Virus record (IMG/VR): IMGVR_UViG_3300009128_000049
Span: 1-39,730 of that record
DNA: 39,730 nt
From: a virus
Direction: 5' to 3' (one strand)
Below the pieces are notes generated by a model that saw only the letters and a list, made by a program, of their open reading frames with translations, searched no databases and had not been told where the DNA came from. A program made the translations under genes and the position numbers. Positions 6,010 to 14,603 of this stretch are shown one piece after another (positions within the stretch are counted from its first letter, which is position 1; every line of letters begins with the position of its first letter).

Positions 6010-7781
6010 TGCGACCCGAACTCATCAAGACGTGGGAAGACCGGCTCCGGTTCGCCGACCGCGTGTGGGAACGCAAGGGGCTGAAGGGCGGCGAGGGCGC
6101 AGAGCAGACAGCCCGCGAGGGAATGATCGCCTATCGAAACAAGAGCGACGCGCTCAGCGGCTGGGGCGGACTCGACGAAGAGGCGATCCAGAAGGTTCCC
6201 ATCACCTTCTCGTCGATGAACACGATGGAGGCGCAGCTACTCGCGCGTGACCCGCAGATCAGCCTCTACCCTCGCACCGAAGCCGCCGCCGAAGCGGCTC
6301 CCATCGTCGAGAACATCGTCAACCACTTCATCGTCGAGCAGCGGATGCGGCGTCAGTGGAGACGGGCGCTCAAGGACGCGAACCTCGTGTCCGGCTTCGG
6401 CATCGTGTGGCACGGGTACACGCCACCGCTTCGCAAGTATAAGCTCGACAAGGATGGCGTTCCCGATCGGCTGATCGAGGTCTACGACCCGGCCCAGCCG
6501 GATACTCCGTGGCTGCGTCGGGTCCCGCCGTGGGACGTGCGCATCGACCCGACCGCGTCGAGCTTCCATCCTGATGAGGACGCGGCATGGGCCGCACGGC
6601 GGTATCTCATCACACCTCAATGCTTCCGCGACGACCCGATGTACGCGCGCATCAACGTCGAGCCGACCGCGATGCTCGACGTCCGCGCAACACGGAACCA
6701 CATCCGGCGCTCGACCGACGAGGGTCCCGACTTCCCCAAGATGATCGAGATCTGGGAGTTCTACGACAAGGTCAACCAGATCCTATTCCACCTGTCGCCG
6801 GGCGCAGAAGGGAAGATCGTCACCAAGGGCGGCGAGCGCGGGTGGCCGGACGGGATTCCGAAGGAGGGGCTTCCCTTCTCCTATCTGGCGTTCAACGAGC
6901 AGGCCGACGACCCGTTCCCGATCTCCTATGAGTCGATGATTCGGGACCAGGCGATCGAACTCAACAAGCTCCGCACCATGATGGCTGAGTTGACCAAGCG
7001 GCTGCGGCGCGTCGTGCTCTACCGGAGCGACCTGCTCGGCGAGGGAGAGGCAGAGCGCCTGATCGAGGAGATCGGGCTGAAGGAGTTCATGGAAGCCAAG
7101 GGCGGCGACATGGACAAGATCGTCAAGGAGATCACCCTCGGTCAGTTCCCGCAGGAGCTCATGCTCTACGAGGATCGCATCGTCGGCACCATCCGCGAGA
7201 TCCTCGGGCAATCCCGGTTCCAGCGAGCCCAGCGAGAGAACGTCGAGTCGGCCGAAGAGGCCGCGCGCATCGGCCACGGTGATGACACCCAGGTGGGTCG
7301 CAACCAATCGGCGATGGAGGAGTTCATCACCGACTCGGTGCGCAAGTGGTACCAGGGGTTCCAGGCGGTCGCGACCGACGACGTGACGATCCCGCTCATG
7401 AACGACAACGACGCGCGCACGTTGGAGCAGGCCGGCGCGTCGTTCCAGACGGCGACGCCAGACGAGATTCGCGGCGAGTTCCTGTTCCGGATGCGGCTCG
7501 GTTCCTCGCAGCCCGCGAACGAGGTGCGGGAGCAGCAAGAGGCGCTCCAGATGCTCGCCACGGCGTACAAGCTGAACGACCCGTTGCTCTCAAAGCCGCA
7601 GTTCCTCCTGAACTGGCTGCTCGCATACAACAAGAGCCCGAAGCGGTTCCTGCTGAATCAGAAGGAGCGGGAAGCGACGGGGGCCGGCCTTCCAGAAGCA
7701 GAGGATGGCGCAGCTGGCCCCGGAAACGGCGTTGACCTCATCGACCAGAACATCCTTCGACCACCCGGCGGGGTGCAGTGA
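6009..7781 (+). CDS. portal protein
   Basis: This 590-residue protein follows terL directly (overlapping ATG) and has the size, helical content and position of podovirus portal proteins, the dodecameric DNA channel at the capsid vertex. Visible features: an N-terminal helical region, a beta-type central part with PPWDVRIDPTASSF, the segment SYESMIRDQAIELNKLRTMM resembling the portal stem helices, and a helical crown region (EDRIVGTIREILGQSRFQRA). The C-terminal 45 residues are Pro/Gly-rich. The stop overlaps the next start (TGATG). Identification rests on position and general character rather than a diagnostic motif. Confidence 0.85.
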   Translation: MRPELIKTWEDRLRFADRVWERKGLKGGEGAEQTAREGMIAYRNKSDALSGWGGLDEEAIQKVPITFSSMNTMEAQLLARDPQISLYPRTEAAAEAAPIVENIVNHFIVEQRMRRQWRRALKDANLVSGFGIVWHGYTPPLRKYKLDKDGVPDRLIEVYDPAQPDTPWLRRVPPWDVRIDPTASSFHPDEDAAWAARRYLITPQCFRDDPMYARINVEPTAMLDVRATRNHIRRSTDEGPDFPKMIEIWEFYDKVNQILFHLSPGAEGKIVTKGGERGWPDGIPKEGLPFSYLAFNEQADDPFPISYESMIRDQAIELNKLRTMMAELTKRLRRVVLYRSDLLGEGEAERLIEEIGLKEFMEAKGGDMDKIVKEITLGQFPQELMLYEDRIVGTIREILGQSRFQRAQRENVESAEEAARIGHGDDTQVGRNQSAMEEFITDSVRKWYQGFQAVATDDVTIPLMNDNDARTLEQAGASFQTATPDEIRGEFLFRMRLGSSQPANEVREQQEALQMLATAYKLNDPLLSKPQFLLNWLLAYNKSPKRFLLNQKEREATGAGLPEAEDGAAGPGNGVDLIDQNILRPPGGVQ

Positions 7782-8116
7782 TGGGTTGGAAGCTGGATGA
7801 CTACGAGTGTGACAGATGCGGTCACACCGAGGAGCATCTCCTCGGGGCCGGCGAAGTCCCGACGTGCTCGCGGTGCGACGGCACCATGTCGGTGATCTTC
7901 CTCAAGGCGCCCTACACCGACGTCTACGGCTCGGAGCAGTTCGACTCGAAGAACGAGATCAGCTTCACGAGCGAGACGGAGCGCCGCCGGAAGATGAAGG
8001 ATCTCGGGCCGGGGTTCGAGCCCGCTCCCTCGGCAGACAAGCATCACGGTGCGCGGAACGAGTCGCACCTGAATCTCGGAAAGACGTACTCGTACAGAGG
8101 AGCACGTTGTAGCTAA
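7781..8116 (+). CDS. FmdB-like zinc-ribbon protein
   Basis: This 111-residue protein starts MGWKLDDYECDRCGHTEEHL. It has two Cys pairs, CDRC (residues 10-13) and CSRC (about 29-32), in the spacing of an FmdB-type zinc ribbon, followed by a charged tail with a PYTDVYGSEQFDSKNE segment. Similar small zinc-ribbon proteins often sit between portal and scaffold genes in phages; their role is unknown. ATG 7781 overlaps the portal stop. It ends at 8116, followed by two hairpins. Confidence 0.75.
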   Translation: MGWKLDDYECDRCGHTEEHLLGAGEVPTCSRCDGTMSVIFLKAPYTDVYGSEQFDSKNEISFTSETERRRKMKDLGPGFEPAPSADKHHGARNESHLNLGKTYSYRGARCS

Positions 8117-8125
8117 ATAGTGTTC

Positions 8126-8148
8126 CCGCCGGGTAGGCCACCCGGCGG
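8126..8148 (+). repeat. hairpin after the zinc-ribbon gene
   Basis: CCGCCGGGT (8126-8134) and ACCCGGCGG (8140-8148) form a perfect 9-bp stem with a 5-base loop. No T run follows, so this is more likely an RNA-stability or processing element than a terminator. A stronger structure follows at 8171. Confidence 0.6.
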
Positions 8149-8170
8149 AGGCGGCAGAGGAACTGTCATG

Positions 8171-8219
8171 ACGGGGTTCCTTCGTCGGCGAAAGCCGATG
8201 GGGAGCCCCGTTTCCTTTT
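8171..8219 (+). terminator. Rho-independent terminator or attenuator before the scaffold gene
   Basis: ACGGGGTTCC (8171-8180) pairs with GGAGCCCCGT (8202-8211), with one G-U pair. Inside is a second stem, TCGGC-GAAA-GCCGA (8185-8198), closed by a GNRA tetraloop. The stem is followed by TTTCCTTTTG. It lies 33 bases before the scaffold gene, so it probably lowers or resets transcription between the packaging genes and the capsid genes. Confidence 0.7.
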
Positions 8220-8252
8220 GCCGCCACCCAACTCCAAACGCCAGGAGGAGAC

Positions 8253-9185
8253 ATGGCGGAATCACAGGAAAGCCCGGGGGCTGGAACCGACCCGGGCACC
8301 GGAACTGCCGATGCGGCGGGTCTACCCACCGAGGGAACCCAGGCCACGGCTGGCAGCGATCAGGTCATAGAGGATCCGTCTCAGAGTCAACCGAGCGAGG
8401 AACTCGATGAGATCAGGCGCACTGTGAGCGCCGGAGGTGAGAAGGCCGTGCAGATGTTCGTGCACCAGCAACAGGTGGCGTCACGGCATGGCACGGAGCT
8501 CGCGAAATTCAAGCCGCTCGAGGATCTGGTGGCAGAGCACGGCGCGGACGCGGTGAGGCAGGCGTGGGACGCAAGCGGGCAGGCGTGGGCACGAATCAAC
8601 GCCCACCCGCAGGCAGCCGAGGCCGTCAATCACTTTGTCCGAACCGGTGAATGGAAGATGTCCATGGCTCAGCAACCCGATGACCCCGACTACGGCTACG
8701 AAGACGAGCCCACACCCGAGCAGAAGGAGATCGCCACGTTGAAGGACGAGGTGAGATCGCTGCGCGGGGATGGTGCGGCCCAGAAGATGAAGACGTTCGT
8801 GGGACAATTCTTCGGCAAGGACATGGGCGGGGGCGTCACCCTCGGGCAGGTTCTCACCGACGAGCAGAAATCCCGCGCACTGGCTGGACTGGAGAAGCAG
8901 ATCCAAGGTCTCCAGGCCACGGACTCCGGGCAGCAGACTCTTCGCAGTCTGGATGCGGACATGGTGAAGCGAATGCTTCAGCTGCAGATCCCGCTGGAAG
9001 AGTGGGCTCAGGTCGGCGAGACAGCGCACCTCCGAAAGATCGAATTGAAGAAGGACGCGGCCACGGGGGCCGCGCCCGCTGGTGGTACGACGGGAAACGA
9101 AGAGAGGGCGTACAGCGACGACCTGACAACGGCCGTCGCCGAGTTTGCCAAAGAAGAGGGCATCGACCTCTACAACCTCCCGTAG
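8253..9185 (+). CDS. scaffolding protein
   Basis: This 310-residue acidic, helical protein lies immediately before the major capsid gene. The N-terminus (residues 1-50) is disordered, rich in Gly, Thr, Ser and Pro. Helical stretches follow (EELDEIRRTVSAGGEKAVQM), an acidic patch (DDPDYGYEDEPTPEQ), a coiled-coil (IATLKDEVRSLRG) and a C-terminal segment with basic residues near LRKIELKKD. This is the usual design of scaffolding proteins, which direct procapsid assembly and leave before or during packaging. A strong AGGAGGAG ribosome site precedes ATG. No protease motif seen. Confidence 0.8.
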   Translation: MAESQESPGAGTDPGTGTADAAGLPTEGTQATAGSDQVIEDPSQSQPSEELDEIRRTVSAGGEKAVQMFVHQQQVASRHGTELAKFKPLEDLVAEHGADAVRQAWDASGQAWARINAHPQAAEAVNHFVRTGEWKMSMAQQPDDPDYGYEDEPTPEQKEIATLKDEVRSLRGDGAAQKMKTFVGQFFGKDMGGGVTLGQVLTDEQKSRALAGLEKQIQGLQATDSGQQTLRSLDADMVKRMLQLQIPLEEWAQVGETAHLRKIELKKDAATGAAPAGGTTGNEERAYSDDLTTAVAEFAKEEGIDLYNLP

Positions 9186-9214
9186 TGCTGCCGTCCTTCT
9201 AGGAGGGAAGAAAC

Positions 9215-10237
9215 GTGGTAGCGACGCTATCCGAAACCCGCGTTCAGGATCGACTCCTGACGTTCACGCGGGACAAGATCTACAACAAGATCGTGGATTC
9301 GGCGTTCAATCACGATCCGCTCGGAGCCATGCTCCTCGGGCAGCTGTTGGGTGACTTCGACGTCACCGAGCAGGTCCGGGGCAAGATCACGCAGAGTGGC
9401 GGCGAGAGCATCGTGGTGCGCCCCAACCTCGGCAAGTCGCAGAACGCCAAGAACTCCGCTTCGCAGTGGAGTACGGTCTCGAACGCGGCCCAGGACACCG
9501 TCCGGCTCGCGCGAGAGAACTGGCGCTTCTACGACGGCGCGTGCGTCATCTCGAACCACGAGAGGCGCGTCAACAAGGGTCCGGAAGCGATCTCGAGCAT
9601 GGTGTCTCACTACACCGAGCTGGAGGTCACGTCCGTCGCGGATGTCATCATGGACGACATCTGGAGCGTGGGCACGCCGACGACCGAAGTGGTCAACCTC
9701 GATCTGATCGCGAGCGCGGGAACGAGCACCCTGCACGGCATTGCGGTGGCGACCTACGCGCCGTGGCTGAGTCGCGGGTTGTCCACCCGCGGCACGGCGG
9801 CCGCGTCGGTCTCGTTCGCAAGCGGCAGCTTCGCGGTCCAGGGCCTGCAGGACCTGCGGACCAGCTTCAACAACGCGACCGAGGGTAACAAGAGGCCCCA
9901 CGCCGGCTTCACCGACTGGGTGACGTTCGGGTACCTGGAGGGTTCGATCCAGCCCCAGGAACGTTTCCAGAACACGGATGCCGCCAGCGTGGGATTCCAG
10001 ACCTTGGCCTTCAAGGGCCGGCCGGTCTTCGCGAGTGACAAATGCACGAGCGGGTACTGGTATTGGCTCAACTTCGACCATCTCCGCATGGTGATGCTCG
10101 CGGGCGCGGACTTCGCGACCGAGGAGTTCCACCCGTCGGAGACCCAGAAGGCCAGCACAGCCAAGATCGAGGTCGAGTGCAATCTGATCTGCGACTGTCG
10201 CAAGTATCAGAACAAGCTCACCGGGATCACGGCGTAG
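9215..10237 (+). CDS. major capsid protein
   Basis: This 340-residue protein starts at GTG 9215, nine bases after AGGAGGG. It directly follows the scaffold and has the size and composition of an HK97-fold shell protein. Features include an N-terminal region (RDKIYNKIVDSAFNHDPLGA), a long helix-like WSTVSNAAQDTVRLARENWR followed by a capsid-like YDGACVISNHERRVNK, and a C-terminal part with repeated aromatic residues (TSGYWYWLNFDHLRMV). It ends in a Cys-containing ECNLICDCRKYQ. The identification rests mainly on gene order. Confidence 0.85.
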   Translation: MVATLSETRVQDRLLTFTRDKIYNKIVDSAFNHDPLGAMLLGQLLGDFDVTEQVRGKITQSGGESIVVRPNLGKSQNAKNSASQWSTVSNAAQDTVRLARENWRFYDGACVISNHERRVNKGPEAISSMVSHYTELEVTSVADVIMDDIWSVGTPTTEVVNLDLIASAGTSTLHGIAVATYAPWLSRGLSTRGTAAASVSFASGSFAVQGLQDLRTSFNNATEGNKRPHAGFTDWVTFGYLEGSIQPQERFQNTDAASVGFQTLAFKGRPVFASDKCTSGYWYWLNFDHLRMVMLAGADFATEEFHPSETQKASTAKIEVECNLICDCRKYQNKLTGITA

Positions 10238-10250
10238 GGGGAGGAAAGCA

Positions 10251-11111
10251 ATGAGTTTCAGCAATCCTCGACTGGTGGATTCCGGCATCAAGTCCCCCCA
10301 GAGCATCTACGCGCTCGACACGGTGCAGCAGCACGAGATCGGGCAGTGCGGGACGCTGACCGGAGGCCGGGTGTTCTACTACTCCCGATACTCCGCTTCG
10401 GCGACCACGGCGCGCGGCCTGATGTTCGCGGCGGCGACTCCGAGCGCCCTGTTCGAGAACGTGGCGATCGGTACCCTCGGTGTAGGTGCGAAGACGCTGA
10501 CGGGCATCTCGGGAGGCGCGACGGCAGCGGCCGCCGTGACGAAGAATGCCTATCAGTATCTCGGGGTGAACGACGGAACCGCCGAAGGCGTCATGTTCCG
10601 TCTGGAGTCGCATGGGACCATCACCAACACCACAACGACCCAAACCGGCCTCACCGCGAAGCTCTACGACACGCTTCCGATTGCCATTCCCGCTGCGAGT
10701 GAAGTGACTCTCGTCAAGGATCTCTACGCGGACGTGGTGGTAGCGCCGTCGGACGGGGCGGACCGGATTGCCGGTGTGGCGCACGTGGACATGGTGGATT
10801 CGTCCACCACGGCTCGGTACTTCTGGTGCCAGAGCTACGGTCCTGCTGCCGTGTTCGTGAGCACGAACGCGCTGGGTCCCGGGACTCCGCTGGTCATCGG
10901 CACGACCAACGGGCATCTCATCCAGGCCACCACCACCGTGGGATCGGTGTCCATCGTTGGAACGCACACGTCCAACGCGACCAAGATCTCCACCACGGTG
11001 ACTCCGACAGCCAGCACCACGGCGAACCGGGTGATGGCCTACACGATCGGGAACACCAGCATCACCACCGAGGTGAACATGGTGGATCTGGTCGTCAAGG
11101 GGGCATCCTAG
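10251..11111 (+). CDS. virion structural protein after the capsid gene (decoration-like)
   Basis: This 286-residue protein is rich in Thr, Ala, Gly and Val, with beta-strand patterning throughout, and has no transmembrane segment. It starts 14 bases after the major capsid gene with GGAGG upstream. Proteins in this place are often capsid decoration or cement proteins; this one resembles that class in composition (TAAAAVTKNAYQYLGVNDGT; ANRVMAYTIGNTSITTEVNM). No specific family recognised. High copy is likely because of its position. Confidence 0.7.
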   Translation: MSFSNPRLVDSGIKSPQSIYALDTVQQHEIGQCGTLTGGRVFYYSRYSASATTARGLMFAAATPSALFENVAIGTLGVGAKTLTGISGGATAAAAVTKNAYQYLGVNDGTAEGVMFRLESHGTITNTTTTQTGLTAKLYDTLPIAIPAASEVTLVKDLYADVVVAPSDGADRIAGVAHVDMVDSSTTARYFWCQSYGPAAVFVSTNALGPGTPLVIGTTNGHLIQATTTVGSVSIVGTHTSNATKISTTVTPTASTTANRVMAYTIGNTSITTEVNMVDLVVKGAS

Positions 11112-11115
11112 TCCC

Positions 11116-11709
11116 ATGACGGATCGAGGCGGAGAGGTTTTGTTCGACGACGGCATGACGCGCCTCTACTTCGGAGACGCGAACGAAGTGATCCCTCAAC
11201 TGGGGGAGATCTTCGATGGCGTTGTGTTTGATCCTCCCCGCCTCGGTTCCGTCACGATGTCTGCCATCGAGCTGGCGCGTGTCCTCGTGCCATACACCGA
11301 TGGCTGGATCATTCACCTGGCCGGCGGGAAGCAGTGGGATTTCTGGGCGATGCCCAACCTCCCTCACCGGATGCCCCAACCGCTGCTTCCGAACTACAAC
11401 GAGAACGAGTACGTGGTGTTCGTGCATCCATCCGGGTTTACGCAGGGAGCGGTGCAGGCGCCCCACCTCAAGGACAACTTGGAGCCGTACACGCCACCGG
11501 CCTGGTGTCGGGTCGCGCGTCACCCAGAGCTCTATCGCTGGCTCTACTCGTTCCTGATGCCACAGGGAGATGCGTTGCTTCTTGACCCGTGCTGCGGGAG
11601 CGGGAACTCGCTGCTGGTGGCGCGGGAGATGGGGATTCGCTCGGTGGGGATCGAGTGGAACGAAGAGACGGCGCACCACATTCAGGACAGGCTCAATGAG
11701 TGCTGTTGA
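11116..11709 (+). CDS. DNA methyltransferase-like protein with altered catalytic motif
   Basis: This 197-residue protein has both signatures of beta-class N4/N6-amino methyltransferases: motif IV at DPPR (residues 39-42) and the SAM-binding motif I DPCCGSGNSLLVAREMG (157-173) followed by SVGIEW. The family normally has an aromatic residue (Y, F or W) after the two prolines to hold the flipped base; here it is Arg. The target-recognition part is short. It may therefore be inactive, act on something else, or have shifted chemistry. It lies inside the capsid gene cluster and overlaps the sulfotransferase gene by 14 bases. Confidence 0.8.
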   Translation: MTDRGGEVLFDDGMTRLYFGDANEVIPQLGEIFDGVVFDPPRLGSVTMSAIELARVLVPYTDGWIIHLAGGKQWDFWAMPNLPHRMPQPLLPNYNENEYVVFVHPSGFTQGAVQAPHLKDNLEPYTPPAWCRVARHPELYRWLYSFLMPQGDALLLDPCCGSGNSLLVAREMGIRSVGIEWNEETAHHIQDRLNECC

Positions 11710-12415
11710 GCGACCCGAAGAGGTGAAGCAGGCCCTGAGGGAGAACAAGGAAGCCGTTCCCGAGAACCTCAACGAGGCCAAGGTCAAGACCGAAGACTTC
11801 CCGAAGGGCATGATTGTGTCCAAGCGGCTCCTCGTCACGGGCTGCCCTCGTAGCGGAACGCGGGCGATCTCTGCAGCGTTCACCAATGCGCGCTTCCCGA
11901 TCGGCCACGAGCGGAGCGGGGCGCGCGGCATCTCGTCTTCTTTCTTCGCCGCGCATGATTGGTTCTACCCTGGAGCGCACCGAACGACGCTTGAGAGATT
12001 CCGCTTCGACCACATCTGGCACCAGACCCGCCACCCCCTCAAGGTCATCTCCTCGATGGCAGACGCGATGCCCGACACATGGTGGCACTGGCAGGAGAAG
12101 CACTCGGGCGTGTCGGGTGGCATGGAGCCGGCGGGGGCGCGATGTGCGCTCTACTGGGTTCGGTGGAATCGGCTGGTCGAGAAGAACCACCCCGGTGCGT
12201 GGCGATACCGCATCGAGGACGTGAAGGAGTTGTGGCCGGAGATGTGCGAGCGGCTCGGCATCCCTCCGTGCGAGTACACGCCGGACGACGACCACGGCCA
12301 CAGCGCGAAGAAAGACAACCGTCACAAGTTTTCATGGGACGAGATCAAGTCCCTTGACGTCGCCGCGTATGACGACCTGAGAGCGCTGGCCGGGAGGTAC
12401 GGGTATGGATCCTAG
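11696..12415 (+). CDS. sulfotransferase family protein
   Basis: This 239-residue protein has the two nucleotide-binding signatures of PAPS-dependent sulfotransferases. The 5'-phosphosulfate loop is GCPRSGTRAIS (residues 49-59, preceded by strand RLLVT). The 3'-phosphate-binding segment is RHPLKVISSM (112-121). Such enzymes move a sulfate from PAPS to a sugar, protein or small molecule. A basic HSAKKDNRHKFSWDE segment near the C-terminus fits the usual late substrate/cofactor loop. The start at 11696 overlaps the methyltransferase-like gene; the 3' end overlaps the next gene. Its target is unknown; host surface sugar or a virion component is inference. Confidence 0.82.
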   Translation: MSAVERPEEVKQALRENKEAVPENLNEAKVKTEDFPKGMIVSKRLLVTGCPRSGTRAISAAFTNARFPIGHERSGARGISSSFFAAHDWFYPGAHRTTLERFRFDHIWHQTRHPLKVISSMADAMPDTWWHWQEKHSGVSGGMEPAGARCALYWVRWNRLVEKNHPGAWRYRIEDVKELWPEMCERLGIPPCEYTPDDDHGHSAKKDNRHKFSWDEIKSLDVAAYDDLRALAGRYGYGS

Positions 12416-12746
12416 CCTCCACAGGGTCGCGCAGACCAAGCCGTTCTCGAGCGCTGTTGCCGGGACCACGGTCCTCTTCAGCCCTGACTCCGACAAGACG
12501 TTCGTGGTGACCAAGTGGTACTTCACGTCGGCCGGCGCGCAGACCATTCTCTTCGACTCGAAGCCCACGGGGGCGGAAACTAATCTCACCGGGGCTCTCG
12601 ATTTCCCTGCGGCCGGATCGCTGAGTGATGGAAGTGGTGATGAGGCCGTACTCATCGGAAACGCCAATGGCGATGACCTTCGGATCACGACGAGCCAGGC
12701 CGTCCAGACAGACGGTTACGTCGTCGTGGCACAGAAGCAGGAGTAA
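12405..12746 (+). CDS. small beta-rich virion protein
   Basis: This 113-residue beta-rich protein starts MDPSLHRVAQTKPFSSAVAG and overlaps the sulfotransferase gene by 11 bases. Strand-like segments alternate with Gly/Asp turns (TTVLFSPDSDKTFVVTKWYF; DGYVVVAQKQE). No signal peptide and no Cys. It resembles small head-decoration or head-tail connector proteins in size and composition, but no family is recognised. Confidence 0.65.
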   Translation: MDPSLHRVAQTKPFSSAVAGTTVLFSPDSDKTFVVTKWYFTSAGAQTILFDSKPTGAETNLTGALDFPAAGSLSDGSGDEAVLIGNANGDDLRITTSQAVQTDGYVVVAQKQE

Positions 12747-12749
12747 GGA

Positions 12750-13577
12750 ATGAGCGAGGCTGTCGGCAGTACCGATCCCTACCAAGTGACTCGGGGGCAG
12801 TGGGTTCCTGAGCGGAATAGCGTGGTGCCCGCGTGGGCGCCAAAGATCAACGACTTCTCCGTGACCGTGGTGGTACAGGAGGGGGACGCACGCATTCCCG
12901 TCGCGCCCGGGTTCACGGTCGGGGAGGTAGCCCCGGAGCATCGTTGGGCCATCAGCGATCCGGATACTGGCGTCGTGATGGACCAGGCGCACTTCAACGA
13001 GAAGTTCCAGTCCTGGTACGCCCTTCACTACACGATGCAGGGGATGAAGGTGGAGGGGAAGCCCGAGAGCATCCCAAGCGTGCTCGACTTCGTCTCACGC
13101 AAGGTTCACCCGGACGATATCACCAAGCTCGTTCCGATGACCTTCGACCCCAATCGTCCAGTCATCTCCAAGGTGAAGCCGGTTCATGACCGGGACGGCG
13201 AGAGGCTCTCCCCGGAGCGACTCGCGGAGTTGGAGGGCCGCAAGAAGGCAGACGAGGCCGGTGCGAAGATGGCGCAGCTCGTCGAGCTTCACGAGGTCGG
13301 CGACATCAATGACGAGACATTCATGAAGCGCAGCAAGGAACTCTACGGCGGCTCGGTCGTGGTCGGGGCGGAGAACGCCGACAGCGCTGCGCCGGTTGCG
13401 GTCGAGTCGCCCCACGGCTGCGAGCCCGTGACGCCAGCGCCCCCCGAAGCCGAAGCCGCACCGACCACCACCGCCCTCTGCGGTGCCACCGTCAAGGTGC
13501 GGGGCAAGGCCATCCACGAGGTGAACTGCAAGAAGTGCGCGCTCGTGAGAGACAAGCCGGAGACACAGGAGGAGTAA
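12750..13577 (+). CDS. hypothetical virion-operon protein with Cys-rich tail
   Basis: The 275-residue protein has a mixed N-terminal part (residues 1-125), a charged helical middle (ERLAELEGRKKADEAGAKMA), a Pro/Ala-rich linker (PPEAEAAPTTTA) and a C-terminal block with Cys and His (LCGATVKVRGKAIHEVNCKK, then C). The C-H-C-C set may bind zinc. RBS AAGGA precedes the ATG. It lies between capsid-type and tail-adaptor genes; connector or assembly factor are possible. No family recognised. Confidence 0.6.
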   Translation: MSEAVGSTDPYQVTRGQWVPERNSVVPAWAPKINDFSVTVVVQEGDARIPVAPGFTVGEVAPEHRWAISDPDTGVVMDQAHFNEKFQSWYALHYTMQGMKVEGKPESIPSVLDFVSRKVHPDDITKLVPMTFDPNRPVISKVKPVHDRDGERLSPERLAELEGRKKADEAGAKMAQLVELHEVGDINDETFMKRSKELYGGSVVVGAENADSAAPVAVESPHGCEPVTPAPPEAEAAPTTTALCGATVKVRGKAIHEVNCKKCALVRDKPETQEE

Positions 13578-14603
13578 GTGTCCACCACGACAGCGCTCCA
13601 GATGGTCAACCGCTTTCTGCGGAAGTACCGGCTCGACACCGTGTCTGTGCTCACGTCTCCCGAGGCACTCGCGGCACTCGACTGCATCAACGATGCGAAG
13701 GAGGAGGCGCTCGACAGCCGGACGTGGACATTCGACGAGCGCGAGGATGCGCTTGCCACCCTGCCGTACTATGCGTCTGCGTCCACCACGCTAGCCGCTA
13801 CCAATGGTGCCAACATCGCTGGTGGCGCCGATGCTACCAGCGGTGCGACCTTGGATGGGTCACACACCCTCCGCGTCGTGATCTCCAGCTCCAGCGACAG
13901 AGCCAATACGGCCCATGCTTGCTCGGGTGTGCAGATCATTGGAGGGGCCATTTCTTTCTACCTGACGCACGCATGGGATGGAACGACCGCAACCTCGCAA
14001 ACCGCGAACGCATTTGCGGCGGAGTACCAATTCCCGTCACACACAAACGGCGACTCGCAGGTTCGGCAGCTCCTCTCGATGACCCATCAAGAGCGCCCGC
14101 TTCGCCTGATCGAGATCGACAAGAACTTCCACTTCGACCGGCTCGTCACGCGACTTCACGACAGCATCGGTTCGGACCCCGAGGTGGTTTACTACGGGCG
14201 CCCCATCTATAGCACCGACTCGAGTGTATCGACGCCGACCCGGGCGCTGCGGAGCGGCTGCATCATCTGGCCCATCCCAACCTCCAGCGCGAGGCTGGAT
14301 TACACCTACCGCTACCGGCACACGCGGCTCGAGGCCACCACGGACACGCTGGAAGGCGTTCCGGAGAACGTGGTGAACGCCATCGTCGAGCTTGCTTACG
14401 GGTTCAGCCTCAACACGAAGTTTGGGAACGATCCGAAGCTGGCGGACCGTGTGATTGCGGCGGCCACGACTCGGGTGCAACGGCTACACGATGCGGACAG
14501 GCGGACGCCTCACCGGCCGAAGCCGGTCCCGTCGCTGGATAATGTGGGTGGCAATCACCAGACCGGGCGGCGCATCTCCAACGATCTCATCGTGGGGTAC
14601 TGA
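13578..14603 (+). CDS. head-to-tail adaptor (tail tubular protein A-like)
   Basis: This 341-residue protein starts at GTG, four bases after AGGAGGAG-type purines. The helical N-terminus (TALQMVNRFLRKYRLDTVSV, then ALDCINDAKEEALDSRTWTF) is typical of adaptor proteins of the T7 gp11 / P22 gp4 class, which form a ring under the portal. A Thr/Ala/Gly-rich insertion follows (residues about 70-150). Then comes an adaptor-like C-terminal half with PVVY-type strands (DPEVVYYGRPIY) and helix VPENVVNAIVELAYGFSLNT. The next gene, overlapping by one base, looks like a nozzle, which supports the call. Confidence 0.75.
   Translation: MSTTTALQMVNRFLRKYRLDTVSVLTSPEALAALDCINDAKEEALDSRTWTFDEREDALATLPYYASASTTLAATNGANIAGGADATSGATLDGSHTLRVVISSSSDRANTAHACSGVQIIGGAISFYLTHAWDGTTATSQTANAFAAEYQFPSHTNGDSQVRQLLSMTHQERPLRLIEIDKNFHFDRLVTRLHDSIGSDPEVVYYGRPIYSTDSSVSTPTRALRSGCIIWPIPTSSARLDYTYRYRHTRLEATTDTLEGVPENVVNAIVELAYGFSLNTKFGNDPKLADRVIAAATTRVQRLHDADRRTPHRPKPVPSLDNVGGNHQTGRRISNDLIVGY

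Noticed and set aside
9227-10306. 359-codon minus-strand open frame opposite the major capsid gene
   Set aside because: Antisense shadow of the capsid gene, Arg/Val/Leu-rich, with no motif and no ribosome site.
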